A DNA stretch of 64,000 nucleotides, from assembly GCF_002939785.1 (NCBI RefSeq), contig NZ_MDEC01000022.1:25737-89736 (forward strand). The letters are read 5' to 3'. How positions within the stretch are numbered: the stretch's first letter is position 1; every line of letters starts with the position of its first letter. The notes below the pieces were generated by a model. The model was not told the DNA's origin. It made no database searches and saw only the letters and a program-made list of their open reading frames with translations. Source of the stretch: Xanthomonas codiaei. GTDB taxonomy: Bacteria > Pseudomonadota > Gammaproteobacteria > Xanthomonadales > Xanthomonadaceae. A program made the translations under genes and the position numbers. Below are positions 23,218 to 33,157 of this stretch, piece by piece.

Positions 23218-26200
23218 GCGTTGCCGCCTTCAGTATCCGTCGCCCGGTCACCACCATCATGTGCTTCGTCTCGCTGGTGGTGGTGGGGCTGATCGCCGCG
23301 TTCCGGCTGCCGCTGGAGGCGCTGCCGGACATCTCTGCGCCGTTCCTGTTCGTGCAGTTGCCGTACACCGGCTCCACTCCGGACGAGGTGGAGCGCAACC
23401 TGGTACGGCCGGCCGAAGAAGCCTTGGCCACGATGACCGGCATCAAGCGCATGCGCTCTACCGCCACCGCCGACGGCGCCAACATCTTCATCGAGTTCAG
23501 CGACTGGGACCGCGACATCGCCATCGCCGCATCGGACGCACGCGAGCGGCTGGACGCCATCCGCGACGACCTGCCGGACGATCTGCAGCGCTTCCATATC
23601 TTCAAGTGGTCCAGCAGCGACGAGCCGGTGCTCAAGGTGCGCCTGGCCAGCCAGACCGACCTGACCGGCGCTTACGACATGCTCGACCGCGAGTTCAAGC
23701 GGCGCATCGAGCGCATTCCCGGCGTGGCCAAGGTGGAGATTTCTGGCGCACCGCCAAACGAGGTGGAGATCGCGATCGCGCCGGACCGGCTCACCGCGCA
23801 CGACCTCAGCCTCAACGACTTGAGCGAGCGCCTGGGCAAGCTCAATTTCTCGGTGTCGGCCGGGCAGATCGACGACAACGGCCAGCGCATCCGCGTGCAG
23901 CCGATCGGCGAGCTGCGCGATCTGCAGGAACTGCGCGAGTTGGTACTCAATGCCAAGGGCCTGCGCCTGGGTGATATCGCGCAGGTGCGCCTGAAGCCCA
24001 CGCGCATGAACTACGGGCGGCGGCTGGATGGGCGCCCCGCGATCGGCCTGGATATCTACAAGGAACGCAGCGCCAATCTGGTGGAAGTCTCGCGGCTGGC
24101 CTTGAAGGAAGTCGAAGACATCCGCGCGGAACCGGCGATGCGCGACGTGCAGATCAAGGTGATCGACAACCAGGGCAAGGCGGTGACCTCGTCGCTGGCC
24201 GAACTGGCCGAGGCCGGCGCGGTCGGCCTGTTGCTGTCGATCACGGTGCTGTTCTTCTTCCTGCGGCACTGGCCCTCGACCCTGATGGTCACGCTGGCGA
24301 TTCCGATCTGCTTTGCGATCACCCTGGGCTTCATGTACTTCGTCGGGGTCACGCTCAACATCCTGACCATGATGGGGCTGCTGCTGGCGGTGGGCATGCT
24401 GGTGGACAACGCGGTGGTGGTGGTGGAGAGCATCTACCAGGAACGCGAGCGCCTGCCGGGCCAGCCGCAGCTGGCGGCCTTGCTGGGCACGCGCAGCGTG
24501 GCGATCGCGCTCAGCGCCGGCACCCTGTGCCACTGCATCGTGTTCGTGCCGAATCTGTTCGGCGAGACCAACAACATCAGCATTTTCATGGCGCAGATCG
24601 CGATCACCATTTCGGTGTCGCTGTTGGCCTCGTGGTTGGTGGCGATCAGCCTGATCCCGATGTTGTCGGCGCGCATGAAGACGCCGCCGATGGTGACCTC
24701 CGAGCGCGGCGTCATCGCCAGGCTGCAGCGGCGCTATGCACGCATCCTGGCGTGGACGCTGGCGCACCGCGGCTGGAGCGTCACCGGCATCATCCTGATC
24801 AGCGTCATCAGCCTGGTGCCGATGAAGCTGACCAAGGTGGACATGTTCGGCGGCGATGGAGGCAACGAGGCCTTCATCCAGTACCAGTGGAAGGGCTCGT
24901 ACACGCGCGAGCAGCTGGGCGAGGAGATCGGCCGTGTGGAGAATTACCTCGAAGCCAATCGTGCCAAGTACCACATCACCCAGATCTATTCGTGGTTCAG
25001 CGAGGTGGAAGGCAGCAATACGGTGGTGACCTTCGACGCAAGCAAGGTGAAGGATCTGCCTCCGCTGCTGGAGAAGATTCGCAAGGAACTGCCGCGCTCG
25101 GCGCGCGCCGACTACAGCATCGGCAACCAGGGCGATGGCGGCAACGGCAACCAGGGGGTGCAGGTGCAATTGGTCGGCGATTCGACCGAGGCGCTGAAGT
25201 CGCTGGCCGACGATGTGGTGCCGTTGCTGGCGCAGCGCAAGGAACTGCGCGACGTGCACGTGGATACCGGCGACCGCACCAGCGAACTGGCGATCCGCGT
25301 CGACCGCGAACGCGCCGCGGCGTTCGGCTTCAGCGCCGAGCAGGTGGCCAGTTTCGTGGGCCTGGCGCTGCGCGGCACGCCGCTGCGCGAGTTCCGGCGT
25401 GGCGACAACGAGGTGCCGGTGTGGGTGCGTTTTGCCGGCGCCGAGCAGAGCAAGCCGGAAGACCTGGCGGGCTTCACCGTGCGCACCAAGGACGGCCGCA
25501 GCGTGCCGTTGCTGAGCCTGGTGGACGTGCAGATCCGGCCCGCCGCCACCCAGATCGGCCGCACCAACCGCCAGACCACGCTGACCATCAAGGCCAACCT
25601 GGCCGAAAAGGTCACCATGCCGGAAGCGCGCGCGGCGATGGAAAAGCCGCTCAAGGCGATGAGCTTCCCGGCCGGCTACAGCTATACCTTCGACGGCGGC
25701 GACTATCAGGACGACGGCGAGGCGATGGGCCAGATGGTGTTCAACCTGGTGATCGCGCTGGTGATGATCTACGTGGTGATGGCGGCGGTGTTCGAGTCGC
25801 TGCTGTTCCCGGCGGCGATCATGAGCGGCGTGCTGTTCTCGATCTTCGGGGTGTTCTGGCTGTTCTGGATCACCGGCACCTCGTTCGGGATCATGTCCTT
25901 CATCGGCATCCTGGTGTTGATGGGCGTGGTGGTGAACAACGGCATCGTGATGATCGAGCACATCAACAACCTGCGCCGCCGCGGCATGGGCCGCACCCAG
26001 GCGCTGGTGGAAGGCTCGCGCGAGCGGTTGCGGCCGATCATGATGACGATGGGTACCGCCATCCTGGCGATGGTGCCGATCTCGCTGACCAGCACCACCA
26101 TGTTCAGCGACGGCCCGCCGTACTTCCCGATGGCCCGTGCCATCGCCGGTGGCCTGGCGTTTTCCACCGTGGTGAGCCTGCTGTTCTTGCCCACCATCTA

Positions 26201-26300
26201 CGCCATTCTCGATGACATGAGCAACGGCGCCGCTGCGCTGGTGCGACGTGCGCGTGGTGTGCCGAAGGCACTGCCTGCGAACGCCGCGTTGGAGTCTTGA
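23214..26300 (+). CDS. RND efflux permease, second subunit with altered proton relay
   Basis: A 1,028-residue RND permease of normal AcrB-like length, start ATG coupled to the first permease. N-terminus SIRRPVTTIMCFVSLVVVG and family motifs are normal, but TM4 reads GMLVDNAVVVVES (Asp398-Asn399 instead of Asp-Asp) and TM10 reads GVVVNNGIVMIEH (Asn908 where the relay Lys is expected). This pump may not move protons by itself. Paired permeases of this kind (as MdtB/MdtC) form mixed trimers, so the protein probably works with the first subunit. The substrate is unknown. Confidence 0.9.
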
Positions 26301-26761
26301 AATCAACCGTGCTGAAGTATTGAACGACGTGAGGCGGCTGAAGCCCCTCTCCCGTCGGGAGAGGGGTTGGGGTGAGGGTGCGGTTTCCCGGTTCGTGCCA
26401 AGCATGCGGCTGTCAGACACTGACTTCGGCAGCAGGCGGCAGCGCGGCCGGGCATCGGCTTTTCGGCGCGGCAGACATCCTGTCTGACGCGCCGTCGCGG
26501 CACATCCTTGTGCCGCTCTCCGCCAATCCCCAGCCACGCTGCCGCCTCGGTTTGTCATTGCCATGGCTTCTGACAACAACAGTCGCGTGGCCAGCGATGC
26601 TTCGAAAGGTCCCTGTCAGCCTACGATCGAGCACTGGGGTAGGCGTTGCTACGCAGGAATACCTGATCCACAACCCTTGTTGAGACGATCAACACGTCCT
26701 TTCCGGCGCGCAGATCCAGACAAGCACGGTCATCAAGTCGTCCGACGAAGCGCCCAGCACA
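26301..26761. repeat. Gene-free stretch with three hairpin-forming repeats
   Basis: No gene is supported in these ~460 bases between the RND operon and eda. Three dyads are visible. cccctctccc / gggagagggg lies at 26344-26366, just after the last RND gene and probably acting as its terminator. ggcgcg-g-cagaca-tcc-tgtctg-a-cgcgcc lies at 26465-26493. gcggcaca-tcct-tgtgccgc lies at 26497-26516. The latter two share a GCGGCA..ATCC..TGCCGC plan with the palindromes near 10.7 kb. Confidence 0.65.
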
Positions 26762-27421
26762 TCAGCCAGCCCGCACCTGCCGCACGATCGCCGCGGCCTT
26801 GGCCGAGCTGTCCTTGACCTTGTCCCACTGGCCCTGGGCCAACCACTCCTTGGGCACCATCCACGAACCGCCGATGCAGACCACATTCGGCTGCGACAGA
26901 AACTCGGCCGCGTTGGCTTCGCTGATGCCGCCGGTGGGGCACAGCTTGAGCTCGGACAGCGGGCCGGCCAGGCCCTTGAGCATCTGCAGGCCGCCCACCG
27001 CAGTGGCCGGGAACAGCTTGCATACGCGGAAACCCAGGCCCATCAGGGTCAGCAGCTCGGTCGGCGTGGCGGCACCGGGCACCGCCGGGATCGGCGCATC
27101 GGCCAGCAGGCGCGCCAGCGGGGCCGGCGTGCCGGGAGTCACCAGGAAGTCCGCACCGGCATCCACCGACTGCCGCAGCTGCAGTTCGCTCAACACCGTA
27201 CCGGCGCCGATCACGATATTGGGCAGTTCGCGCTTGAGCATGGCCAGCGCATCGATCGCCACCGGCGTGCGCAGGGTCAGCTCGATGGCGGGCAGGCCGC
27301 CTTCCAGCAGCGCGTCGGCGACGCGGCGTGCCTGGTCCAGCGTATCGACGGTGACCACCGGCAGGATGCCGGCGTCGCGCAGCAGCTGTTCGGCGGTGTT
27401 CTGGGTCTGGGCAATCGTCAT
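26762..27421 (-). CDS. eda: 2-keto-3-deoxy-6-phosphogluconate aldolase
   Basis: A 219-residue class I aldolase that splits KDPG into pyruvate and glyceraldehyde-3-phosphate, the last Entner-Doudoroff step. The family residues are present: catalytic Glu in AIELTLRTP, FLVTPG, and the Schiff-base Lys in RVCKLFPA, then CPTGGI for phosphate binding. It is the last gene of the zwf-glk-pgl-edd-eda operon, 51 bases after edd. Confidence 0.96.
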   Translation of the reverse strand: MTIAQTQNTAEQLLRDAGILPVVTVDTLDQARRVADALLEGGLPAIELTLRTPVAIDALAMLKRELPNIVIGAGTVLSELQLRQSVDAGADFLVTPGTPAPLARLLADAPIPAVPGAATPTELLTLMGLGFRVCKLFPATAVGGLQMLKGLAGPLSELKLCPTGGISEANAAEFLSQPNVVCIGGSWMVPKEWLAQGQWDKVKDSSAKAAAIVRQVRAG

Positions 27422-27472
27422 TGCAACTCCATTAGACGGCGGCCGCCAAAGCGGCCGCGCAGAGGGAAGGGG

Positions 27473-29389
27473 TCAGGCGTCCTTGGACTCGTGCGGTGCA
27501 GCGGCGGCAGCGGCATCGGCGCCCAGTTCGTATTCGGCGTCGTAGCTCCACAACGCGCCATCCGGATGGGTCGGGCCGCAGGAAATGGAGATCGCGCCCT
27601 GGTCGGCCGGGCCGACCACCTGACGGTTGATGCCGAACAGGTTGCGGCCCAGATCGTTGCCGGCCACCGCGGTGTTGGGCGCCACCTCGCGCGAGGCCCA
27701 TTCTTCGGCCGACACCAGCACTTCCAGGGTGCCGGCTTCGCCGTCCAGGCGCACGATGTCGCCTTCGCGCACGCGCCCGATCGGGCCACCACGTGCGGCC
27801 TCGGGGGTCAGGTGAATGGCCGCCGGGAACTTGCCGGAGGCACCGGACAGGCGGCCGTCGGTCACCAGCGCCACGCGTCGGCCCTGGTTCTGCAGCAGGC
27901 CCAGCAACGGCGCCATCGAATGCAGCTCCGGCATGCCGTTCGCCCGCGGGCCCTGGTAGCGCAGCACCACCACGAAGTCGTGCGGCAGCACGCCGGCGGC
28001 ATGCAGCTTGTTGAGCACCTGCGGGGTGTCGATCACCACGGCAGGTGCCTCGATCTTGCGGTGCTGCGGCTTCACCGCCGACAGCTTGATCAGCGAGCGG
28101 CCCAGGTTGCCGCGCAACAGTCGCAGGCCGCCCTGCGATTCGAACGCATCGCTGACCGGGCGCGCGACGCTGTCGTCGGCGGTGGTCGCAGTGCCGGGCA
28201 CGTATACGACCTTGCCGTCCTGCAGGCGCGGCTCGTTGACATAGATGCGCATGCCACCCTCGACCACGGTGGGCAGGTCGTCGTGCATGTAGCCGGCATC
28301 CATCAGTTCGCGGAACACGAACGCGGTGCCGCCGGCGGCCTGGAAGCGGTTTACGTCGGCTTCGCCGTTGGGGTAGACGCGGGTCAGCAGCGGCACGGTC
28401 TGCGAGATCAGGTCCATGTCGTCCCAGGTCAGCACGATGCCGGCCGCACGCGCCACCGCGATCCAGTGGATGGTGTGGTTGGTCGAGCCGCCGGTGGCCA
28501 TCAGCGCGACCACCGCGTTGACGATGGCGCGTTCGTCGATCAGGCGGCCGAACGGGCGGAAGTCCTGGCCCAATGCCGAGATCGCCAACGCGCGCGCGGT
28601 GCCCTCGCGGGTCAGCGCATCGCGTAGCGGCTGTTCCGGATTGACGAACGAGGCGCCGGGCAGCTGCACGCCCATCGCTTCGAGCAAGACCTGGTTGGAA
28701 TTGGCGGTGCCGTAGAAGGTGCAGGTGCCGGGCGAGTGGTAGGACGCCGATTCGGCTTCCAGCAGCTCGGCGCGGGTGGCTTCGCCGGCCGCATAGCGCT
28801 CGCGCACCTCGGCCTTCTGCTTGTTCGGAATACCGGGCGTCATCGGGCCGGCCGGCATGAAGATCGCCGGCAGGTGCCCGAATGCCAGCGCGCCGATCAG
28901 CAGGCCCGGCACGATCTTGTCGCATACGCCCAGGTACACCACGCTGTCGAACATGTCGTGGCTCAGGCCGATCGCGGCAGCTTGGGCGATGTTGTCGCGC
29001 GAGAACAGCGACAGCTCCATGCCGGCGCGGCCCTGGGTGACGCCGTCGCACATCGCCGGCACCCCGCCGGCCACCTGCGCGGTGGCGCCGAGCGCGCGCG
29101 CGGTGTCGCGGATCAGCTGCGGGTAATGCTCGAACGGCTGGTGCGCCGACAGCATGTCGTTGTAGGCGGTGATGATGCCCAGGTTGGGCGTGGCCGCGCC
29201 GCGCAGACGCGATTTGTCGGTGGGCTCGGAGGCCGCAAAACCATGCGCGAGATTGCCGCAGCTCAACCGGCTACGGAATGGACCCTCACGCAGGGCGGCC
29301 TCGATGCCGGCCAGATAGGCCGCACGCGAAGGCGCGCTGCGCTTGCGGATGCGGTCGGTGACAGCTTGGATGTTCGGATGCAGGCTCAT
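27473..29389 (-). CDS. edd: 6-phosphogluconate dehydratase
   Basis: A 638-residue IlvD/Edd-family Fe-S dehydratase converting 6-phosphogluconate to KDPG. Cluster and substrate regions are visible: [53 protein letters not shown] and [18 protein letters not shown]. The length is that of Edd rather than the shorter dihydroxyacid dehydratase IlvD. It lies between pgl and eda on the same strand; a ~200-base gap to pgl could hold a secondary promoter. Confidence 0.96.
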   Translation of the reverse strand: MSLHPNIQAVTDRIRKRSAPSRAAYLAGIEAALREGPFRSRLSCGNLAHGFAASEPTDKSRLRGAATPNLGIITAYNDMLSAHQPFEHYPQLIRDTARALGATAQVAGGVPAMCDGVTQGRAGMELSLFSRDNIAQAAAIGLSHDMFDSVVYLGVCDKIVPGLLIGALAFGHLPAIFMPAGPMTPGIPNKQKAEVRERYAAGEATRAELLEAESASYHSPGTCTFYGTANSNQVLLEAMGVQLPGASFVNPEQPLRDALTREGTARALAISALGQDFRPFGRLIDERAIVNAVVALMATGGSTNHTIHWIAVARAAGIVLTWDDMDLISQTVPLLTRVYPNGEADVNRFQAAGGTAFVFRELMDAGYMHDDLPTVVEGGMRIYVNEPRLQDGKVVYVPGTATTADDSVARPVSDAFESQGGLRLLRGNLGRSLIKLSAVKPQHRKIEAPAVVIDTPQVLNKLHAAGVLPHDFVVVLRYQGPRANGMPELHSMAPLLGLLQNQGRRVALVTDGRLSGASGKFPAAIHLTPEAARGGPIGRVREGDIVRLDGEAGTLEVLVSAEEWASREVAPNTAVAGNDLGRNLFGINRQVVGPADQGAISISCGPTHPDGALWSYDAEYELGADAAAAAAPHESKDA

Positions 29390-29586
29390 TGGCTACCGGC
29401 TATGAGAAACGGGGGGGTGTGGTGCGTGGACGTGGAATTCTGCAGGTCTGCGCGGCGGCTGGAACGGGCATGGGGTCACCGAAGCGGCATGCGCCTACCC
29501 ACAATTCTGCGCGCGCCCTGCAGCGTGCTGGCTGCTGCAGGAGGGCGCCATCGCGGGCATGCCGTAGCGTGCAACCGCGCGACGCA

Positions 29587-30306
29587 TCAAGCGCACCAGT
29601 GCACACGCAGCTTGGGGCCCGGCTGCTGCAAGGCCACGCGGATCGGGTACTGGCTGATGTCGTCGCCGGCCAGCGCCGCGGCCAGCACGTCGAGCTTCTG
29701 CTTGCCGCGCAACAGCAACAGCCGGCTGGGGATCGGCGCCAGCCCCGCCGGGGTCAGGGTGATGCGCAGCGGCCATTGATTGGCGCCCGGACAACCGGTG
29801 GCATCCAGGGACGCGTACGGCTGCGGGCTGGCGAGCGCTTTCGGCAGCTCGGTCGAGCCGGGGAACAGCGAGGCGGTGTGGCCGTCGCCGCCCATGCCCA
29901 GCACCGCCAGGCAGGCCGGTTCGGCGTGGGTGGCCTGCAGGTTCGCGGTGTGCACGCATTCGGGCAGTTGCTTGCCCGGGCGAACCAGCGGGATGAAGGT
30001 GGCTGCCGGCGCATGGGCCAGGAAGCTGTGCTTCACCAGCCAGGCATTGCTGTCCTTGTCCTGCGGCGAGAGCCAGCGCTCATCGACCAGGCCCACCTCC
30101 ACCCGCGACCAATCCAGCGGACGATGCGCCAGCGATTCGTAGACCGGCGCAGGCGTGGTGCCGCCGGAGAGCAGCATGCGCGCCTGGCCGCGGCGCGAGA
30201 TCTCCCGTTCCAGCAGCTCGGCCATTTCGCTGGCCACCGCTTCGGTCCATTCGGCCGGGTCCTCGTAGCGCACCAGGGTGATGCGCGGGTCGTCCTGCGG
30301 GCTCAT
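29587..30306 (-). CDS. pgl: 6-phosphogluconolactonase
   Basis: A 239-residue DevB/SOL-family lactonase that hydrolyses 6-phosphogluconolactone. Typical segments are LLSGGTTPAPVYESLA, VGLVDERWLSPQDKDSN and GMGGDGHTASLFPGS. The ATG at 30306 has AGGAGA nine bases upstream and overlaps the glk stop by four bases, so translation is coupled; the longer open frame upstream is read through glk and is not coding. Confidence 0.94.
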   Translation of the reverse strand: MSPQDDPRITLVRYEDPAEWTEAVASEMAELLEREISRRGQARMLLSGGTTPAPVYESLAHRPLDWSRVEVGLVDERWLSPQDKDSNAWLVKHSFLAHAPAATFIPLVRPGKQLPECVHTANLQATHAEPACLAVLGMGGDGHTASLFPGSTELPKALASPQPYASLDATGCPGANQWPLRITLTPAGLAPIPSRLLLLRGKQKLDVLAAALAGDDISQYPIRVALQQPGPKLRVHWCA

Positions 30307-31310
30307 CGTTGTTCTCCTGGATGCTGCCGTTCGGCATCCACGGCATACGCCGCGGCGCCCAGCAGGCCGGCGTGGGGGTGCATGACCGCCAGCGAGGGCA
30401 CCTTGGACATGATCGCGGAGAACCGGCCCTTGTGCTCGAAGCGCTGGCGAAAGCCGGAATGCTGCAACGAATCCAGCACCTTGGGGACCAGTCCGCCAGT
30501 CAGGAAGACACCGTCCCACGCACCCTGCATCAGCACCATGTCGCCGGCGATGGCACCGAAGATGGCGCAGAACAGATCGATGGTGCGCGACGAGCGCGGG
30601 TCGCCGGCGGCGGCGCGGGCGGTGATGTCCTTGGGCTGCAGCGGGCCCGGGTCGACCCCGGCAATCTCGCTCAACGCGCGATGGATGTTCACCAAGCCCG
30701 GGCCGCAGATCAGCCGCTCGTTGGAGACCCGGCCGAACTGCTCGGAAAGGATTTCCAGGATCCGGATTTCTTCCGGCGTGCCCGGTGGGAAGCTGACATG
30801 GCCGCCTTCGGTTTCCAGCGGAAAACAGCGCCCGTTGCGGATGATCAGGCCACCGACGCCCAGCCCGGTGCCCGGGCCGATCACGCCGTAGTTGCGCGGC
30901 TGATCGATCGGCGCCGGCCGCCAGCTGGCGCCACCGACCTGCACCACGTCCTGCGGGCGCAGCAGGCTGATGGCCATGGCCTGCGCGGCGAAATCGTTGA
31001 TCAGGTGCAAGGTGCTGAAACCGAGCATGCTGGCGGTGCGCGTGCGCGAGATCACCCAGGGGTGGTTGGTGATGCGCGCCTCGTCGCCATCCACGCGCCC
31101 GGCCACCGCGAACACGCCCTTGGTGGCCTGCACGCCGATCTGGTCGAGGTAGTAGCGCGCCGCTTCACCGAGCGATGCGAACTCCACAACCGCGAATTCG
31201 CGCGAGGTGTCGTCCAGCAACGGTACCGAGGCATCGACATCGGCCAGCGCGAAGCGCGCATTGGTTCCGCCGATATCGGCAACCAGCACCGGCTTGGAAG
31301 GAGCGGTCAT
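30303..31310 (-). CDS. glk: Glucokinase
   Basis: A 335-residue bacterial glucokinase that phosphorylates glucose with ATP. The phosphate-1 motif is DIGGTNARFALADVD, with INDFAAQAMA (catalytic Asp), GPGTGLGVGGLI, and ETEGGHVSF for sugar binding. It overlaps pgl at its end and zwf at its start by four bases each, making zwf-glk-pgl a coupled translational unit. Confidence 0.94.
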   Translation of the reverse strand: MTAPSKPVLVADIGGTNARFALADVDASVPLLDDTSREFAVVEFASLGEAARYYLDQIGVQATKGVFAVAGRVDGDEARITNHPWVISRTRTASMLGFSTLHLINDFAAQAMAISLLRPQDVVQVGGASWRPAPIDQPRNYGVIGPGTGLGVGGLIIRNGRCFPLETEGGHVSFPPGTPEEIRILEILSEQFGRVSNERLICGPGLVNIHRALSEIAGVDPGPLQPKDITARAAAGDPRSSRTIDLFCAIFGAIAGDMVLMQGAWDGVFLTGGLVPKVLDSLQHSGFRQRFEHKGRFSAIMSKVPSLAVMHPHAGLLGAAAYAVDAERQHPGEQR

Positions 31311-32764
31311 GCGTTGTTTCCCTGTGCATCGGTGGCGGGGGGCAGGAACGGTGCGGCGGTGTCCGGGCCCCAGCTGCCGGCCGGGTAGGGCTGCAGCGGA
31401 AGCTGGGCCGCGGCCCAGGCATCGCTGACGCTGTCGATCCAGGCCCAGGCGGCCTTGACCTCGTCGTCGCGCACGAACAATGCCGGGTTGCCGTTGAAGG
31501 CATCGACGAACAGGCGCTCGTAGGCGATACGGCGGTGCAGGCCGGTGGGCACCGACAATTCCAGTTCCAGCGGCTGCAGCTCGATCGCGCCCCATTCCGG
31601 GCCGGCCAGGCTGCTCATCAGGCCCAGCTCGATGTTTTCCTGCGGCTGCAACTGGAAGGTGAGGCGGTTGGGCACTGCGTTCTGCCGGTCGGGACGCTCG
31701 AACAGCCAATGCGTCACCGGCTTGAGCGTCACCACGATGCGGGTGGAGCGCTCGGCCAGGCGCTTGCCGGTGCACAGGTGGAATGGCACCCCGGTCCAGC
31801 GCCAGTTGTCGATATGCGCGGTCACCGCGACAAAGGTTTCCACCTCGCTGCCTTCCGGCGGGTGGTAGGCCTGCGCGGGCTGGCCGTTGATGGTGCCGGC
31901 GGTGTAGCGGCCGCGCACGCTGTCATGGGCGGCATGCTCGGCGGTCATCGGGCGCAGCGCGCGCAGTACCTTGACCTTCTCGTCGCGGATGCGGTCGGCT
32001 TCCAGCGAGGCCGGCGGCTCCATCGCCACCAGGCAGAGCAGCTGCAGGATATGGCTCTGCACCATGTCGCGCAGCGCGCCGGAGCGGGCGTAGTAGGCGT
32101 CGCGCCCGTCCACGCCTTCGCTTTCGGCCACCAGGATCTGCACCGATTCGATATAGGTACGGTTCCAGACCGCCTCGAGCAGGGTATTGCCGAAGCGCAG
32201 CGCCACCAGGTTCTGTACCGCCGCCTTGCCCAGGTAATGGTCCAGGCGGAACACGCGGTCTTCGTCGATCAGCGCGCCGATCGACTGCAGGATCTCGCGG
32301 GCGCTGTCCGAGTCGTGGCCGATCGGTTTTTCCAGCATCAGCCGGTGTGGCGCGGCCAGCGCGCCCCCCAGGGCCAGGCCCTGGCAGGTGCTGATGTACA
32401 GGCCAGGCGGAATCGCCAGGTAGCTCACGATGCGGCGGCTTGCCAGCTCGCGGACCGCATCGGCCACCGACTCGGCATTGCGCAGGTCCACCGAACGGTA
32501 ATCGATCCGCTGCAACAGCGCGGCGATCTGCTCGGGCGTGGCGATCGGCAGCGCTTCGGTCAGTCGCGGGCGCAACACCTCGCGGAACGCCTCGGTGTCG
32601 TGCGGCGACAACGCCAGCGCACGCACGCGGAAGTCCTCCGGCAACAGGCCATCGACGAACAGCCGCAGCAGGGAAGGAAACAGGTAGCGCTGGGCGAGAT
32701 CGCCGGTGGCGCCGAACAGGATCAGGGTGTTGTGCATGGATCGCGTTTCGGATTCTGGGGACAT
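31307..32764 (-). CDS. zwf: Glucose-6-phosphate 1-dehydrogenase
   Basis: A 485-residue NAD(P)-dependent enzyme, the first step of the Entner-Doudoroff and oxidative pentose phosphate routes. It has the dinucleotide motif LFGATGDLAQRYLFPSL, EKPIGHD, and the active-site segment RLDHYLGKAAVQN (the usual Glu after GK is Ala). ATG 32764 is used; a second ATG at 32737 (MHNTLIL) is the more common family start. Neither has a good ribosome site, whereas a short ORF with a strong one stops five bases upstream. Confidence 0.94.
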   Translation of the reverse strand: MSPESETRSMHNTLILFGATGDLAQRYLFPSLLRLFVDGLLPEDFRVRALALSPHDTEAFREVLRPRLTEALPIATPEQIAALLQRIDYRSVDLRNAESVADAVRELASRRIVSYLAIPPGLYISTCQGLALGGALAAPHRLMLEKPIGHDSDSAREILQSIGALIDEDRVFRLDHYLGKAAVQNLVALRFGNTLLEAVWNRTYIESVQILVAESEGVDGRDAYYARSGALRDMVQSHILQLLCLVAMEPPASLEADRIRDEKVKVLRALRPMTAEHAAHDSVRGRYTAGTINGQPAQAYHPPEGSEVETFVAVTAHIDNWRWTGVPFHLCTGKRLAERSTRIVVTLKPVTHWLFERPDRQNAVPNRLTFQLQPQENIELGLMSSLAGPEWGAIELQPLELELSVPTGLHRRIAYERLFVDAFNGNPALFVRDDEVKAAWAWIDSVSDAWAAAQLPLQPYPAGSWGPDTAAPFLPPATDAQGNNA

Positions 32765-32769
32765 CGTTA

Positions 32770-33003
32770 TCAGCGGCTTGGCGGAAAGGCGCCGGGGTGC
32801 CGGCGGTCGGTACGTCTGTTCCTGAGCGACACTTGCGTGCCCGCAGCGGGGGATGGACGCTGACGCCCAATCCCCGATTGTTGCAGCAACTGGCGGCGAG
32901 CGGTTAGCGCATCGGCGGCATAGCTGCCCCTGCGTGGCGGAATGACCGGCTCTGCATGACAGCTGACACCGCGTGAAACAACGGCGTGGGTCGGTTGCGG
33001 CAT
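32770..33003 (-). CDS. Possible 77-codon leader ORF of zwf
   Basis: On the zwf strand an ATG at 33003 has a near-perfect ribosome site (GGGAGG 5 bases before it). Its frame runs 77 codons and ends with TGA (32772-32770), five bases before the zwf ATG. The translation (MPQPTHAVVSRGVSCHAEP, later rich in Arg, Pro and Gln) does not resemble a folded protein. It may instead be a leader whose translation delivers ribosomes to zwf, which lacks its own site. It could also be a chance frame. Confidence 0.35.
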   Translation of the reverse strand: MPQPTHAVVSRGVSCHAEPVIPPRRGSYAADALTARRQLLQQSGIGRQRPSPAAGTQVSLRNRRTDRRHPGAFPPSR

Positions 33004-33031
33004 GATTCCTCCCGAGATCGATGTTGCCATG

Positions 33032-33045
33032 TGAAAACGATTACA
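33032..33045. promoter_or_regulatory. LacI-family operator-like palindrome 1
   Basis: TGAAAACGATTACA fits the LacI/GalR pattern, an imperfect palindrome centred on CG (five of seven pairs match). It lies between zwf and the divergent ABC ATPase gene, 29 bases upstream of the zwf leader ORF. Confidence 0.5.
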
Positions 33046-33061
33046 TGTCAGAATAAACCAA

Positions 33062-33075
33062 TGCATTCGTTTGCA
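33062..33075. promoter_or_regulatory. LacI-family operator-like palindrome 2
   Basis: TGCATTCGTTTGCA, again centred on CG with five of seven matching pairs, lies 30 bases (about three helical turns) from palindrome 1. That puts the two on the same face of the helix. Confidence 0.5.
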
Positions 33076-33157
33076 GGAACATTCCGTGCGAATGAGTCGG
33101 TCGTCATTGTCATCGGGAGGGCCGAGGGCAGGGCGCATACACAGTTGAGGCCGAACG

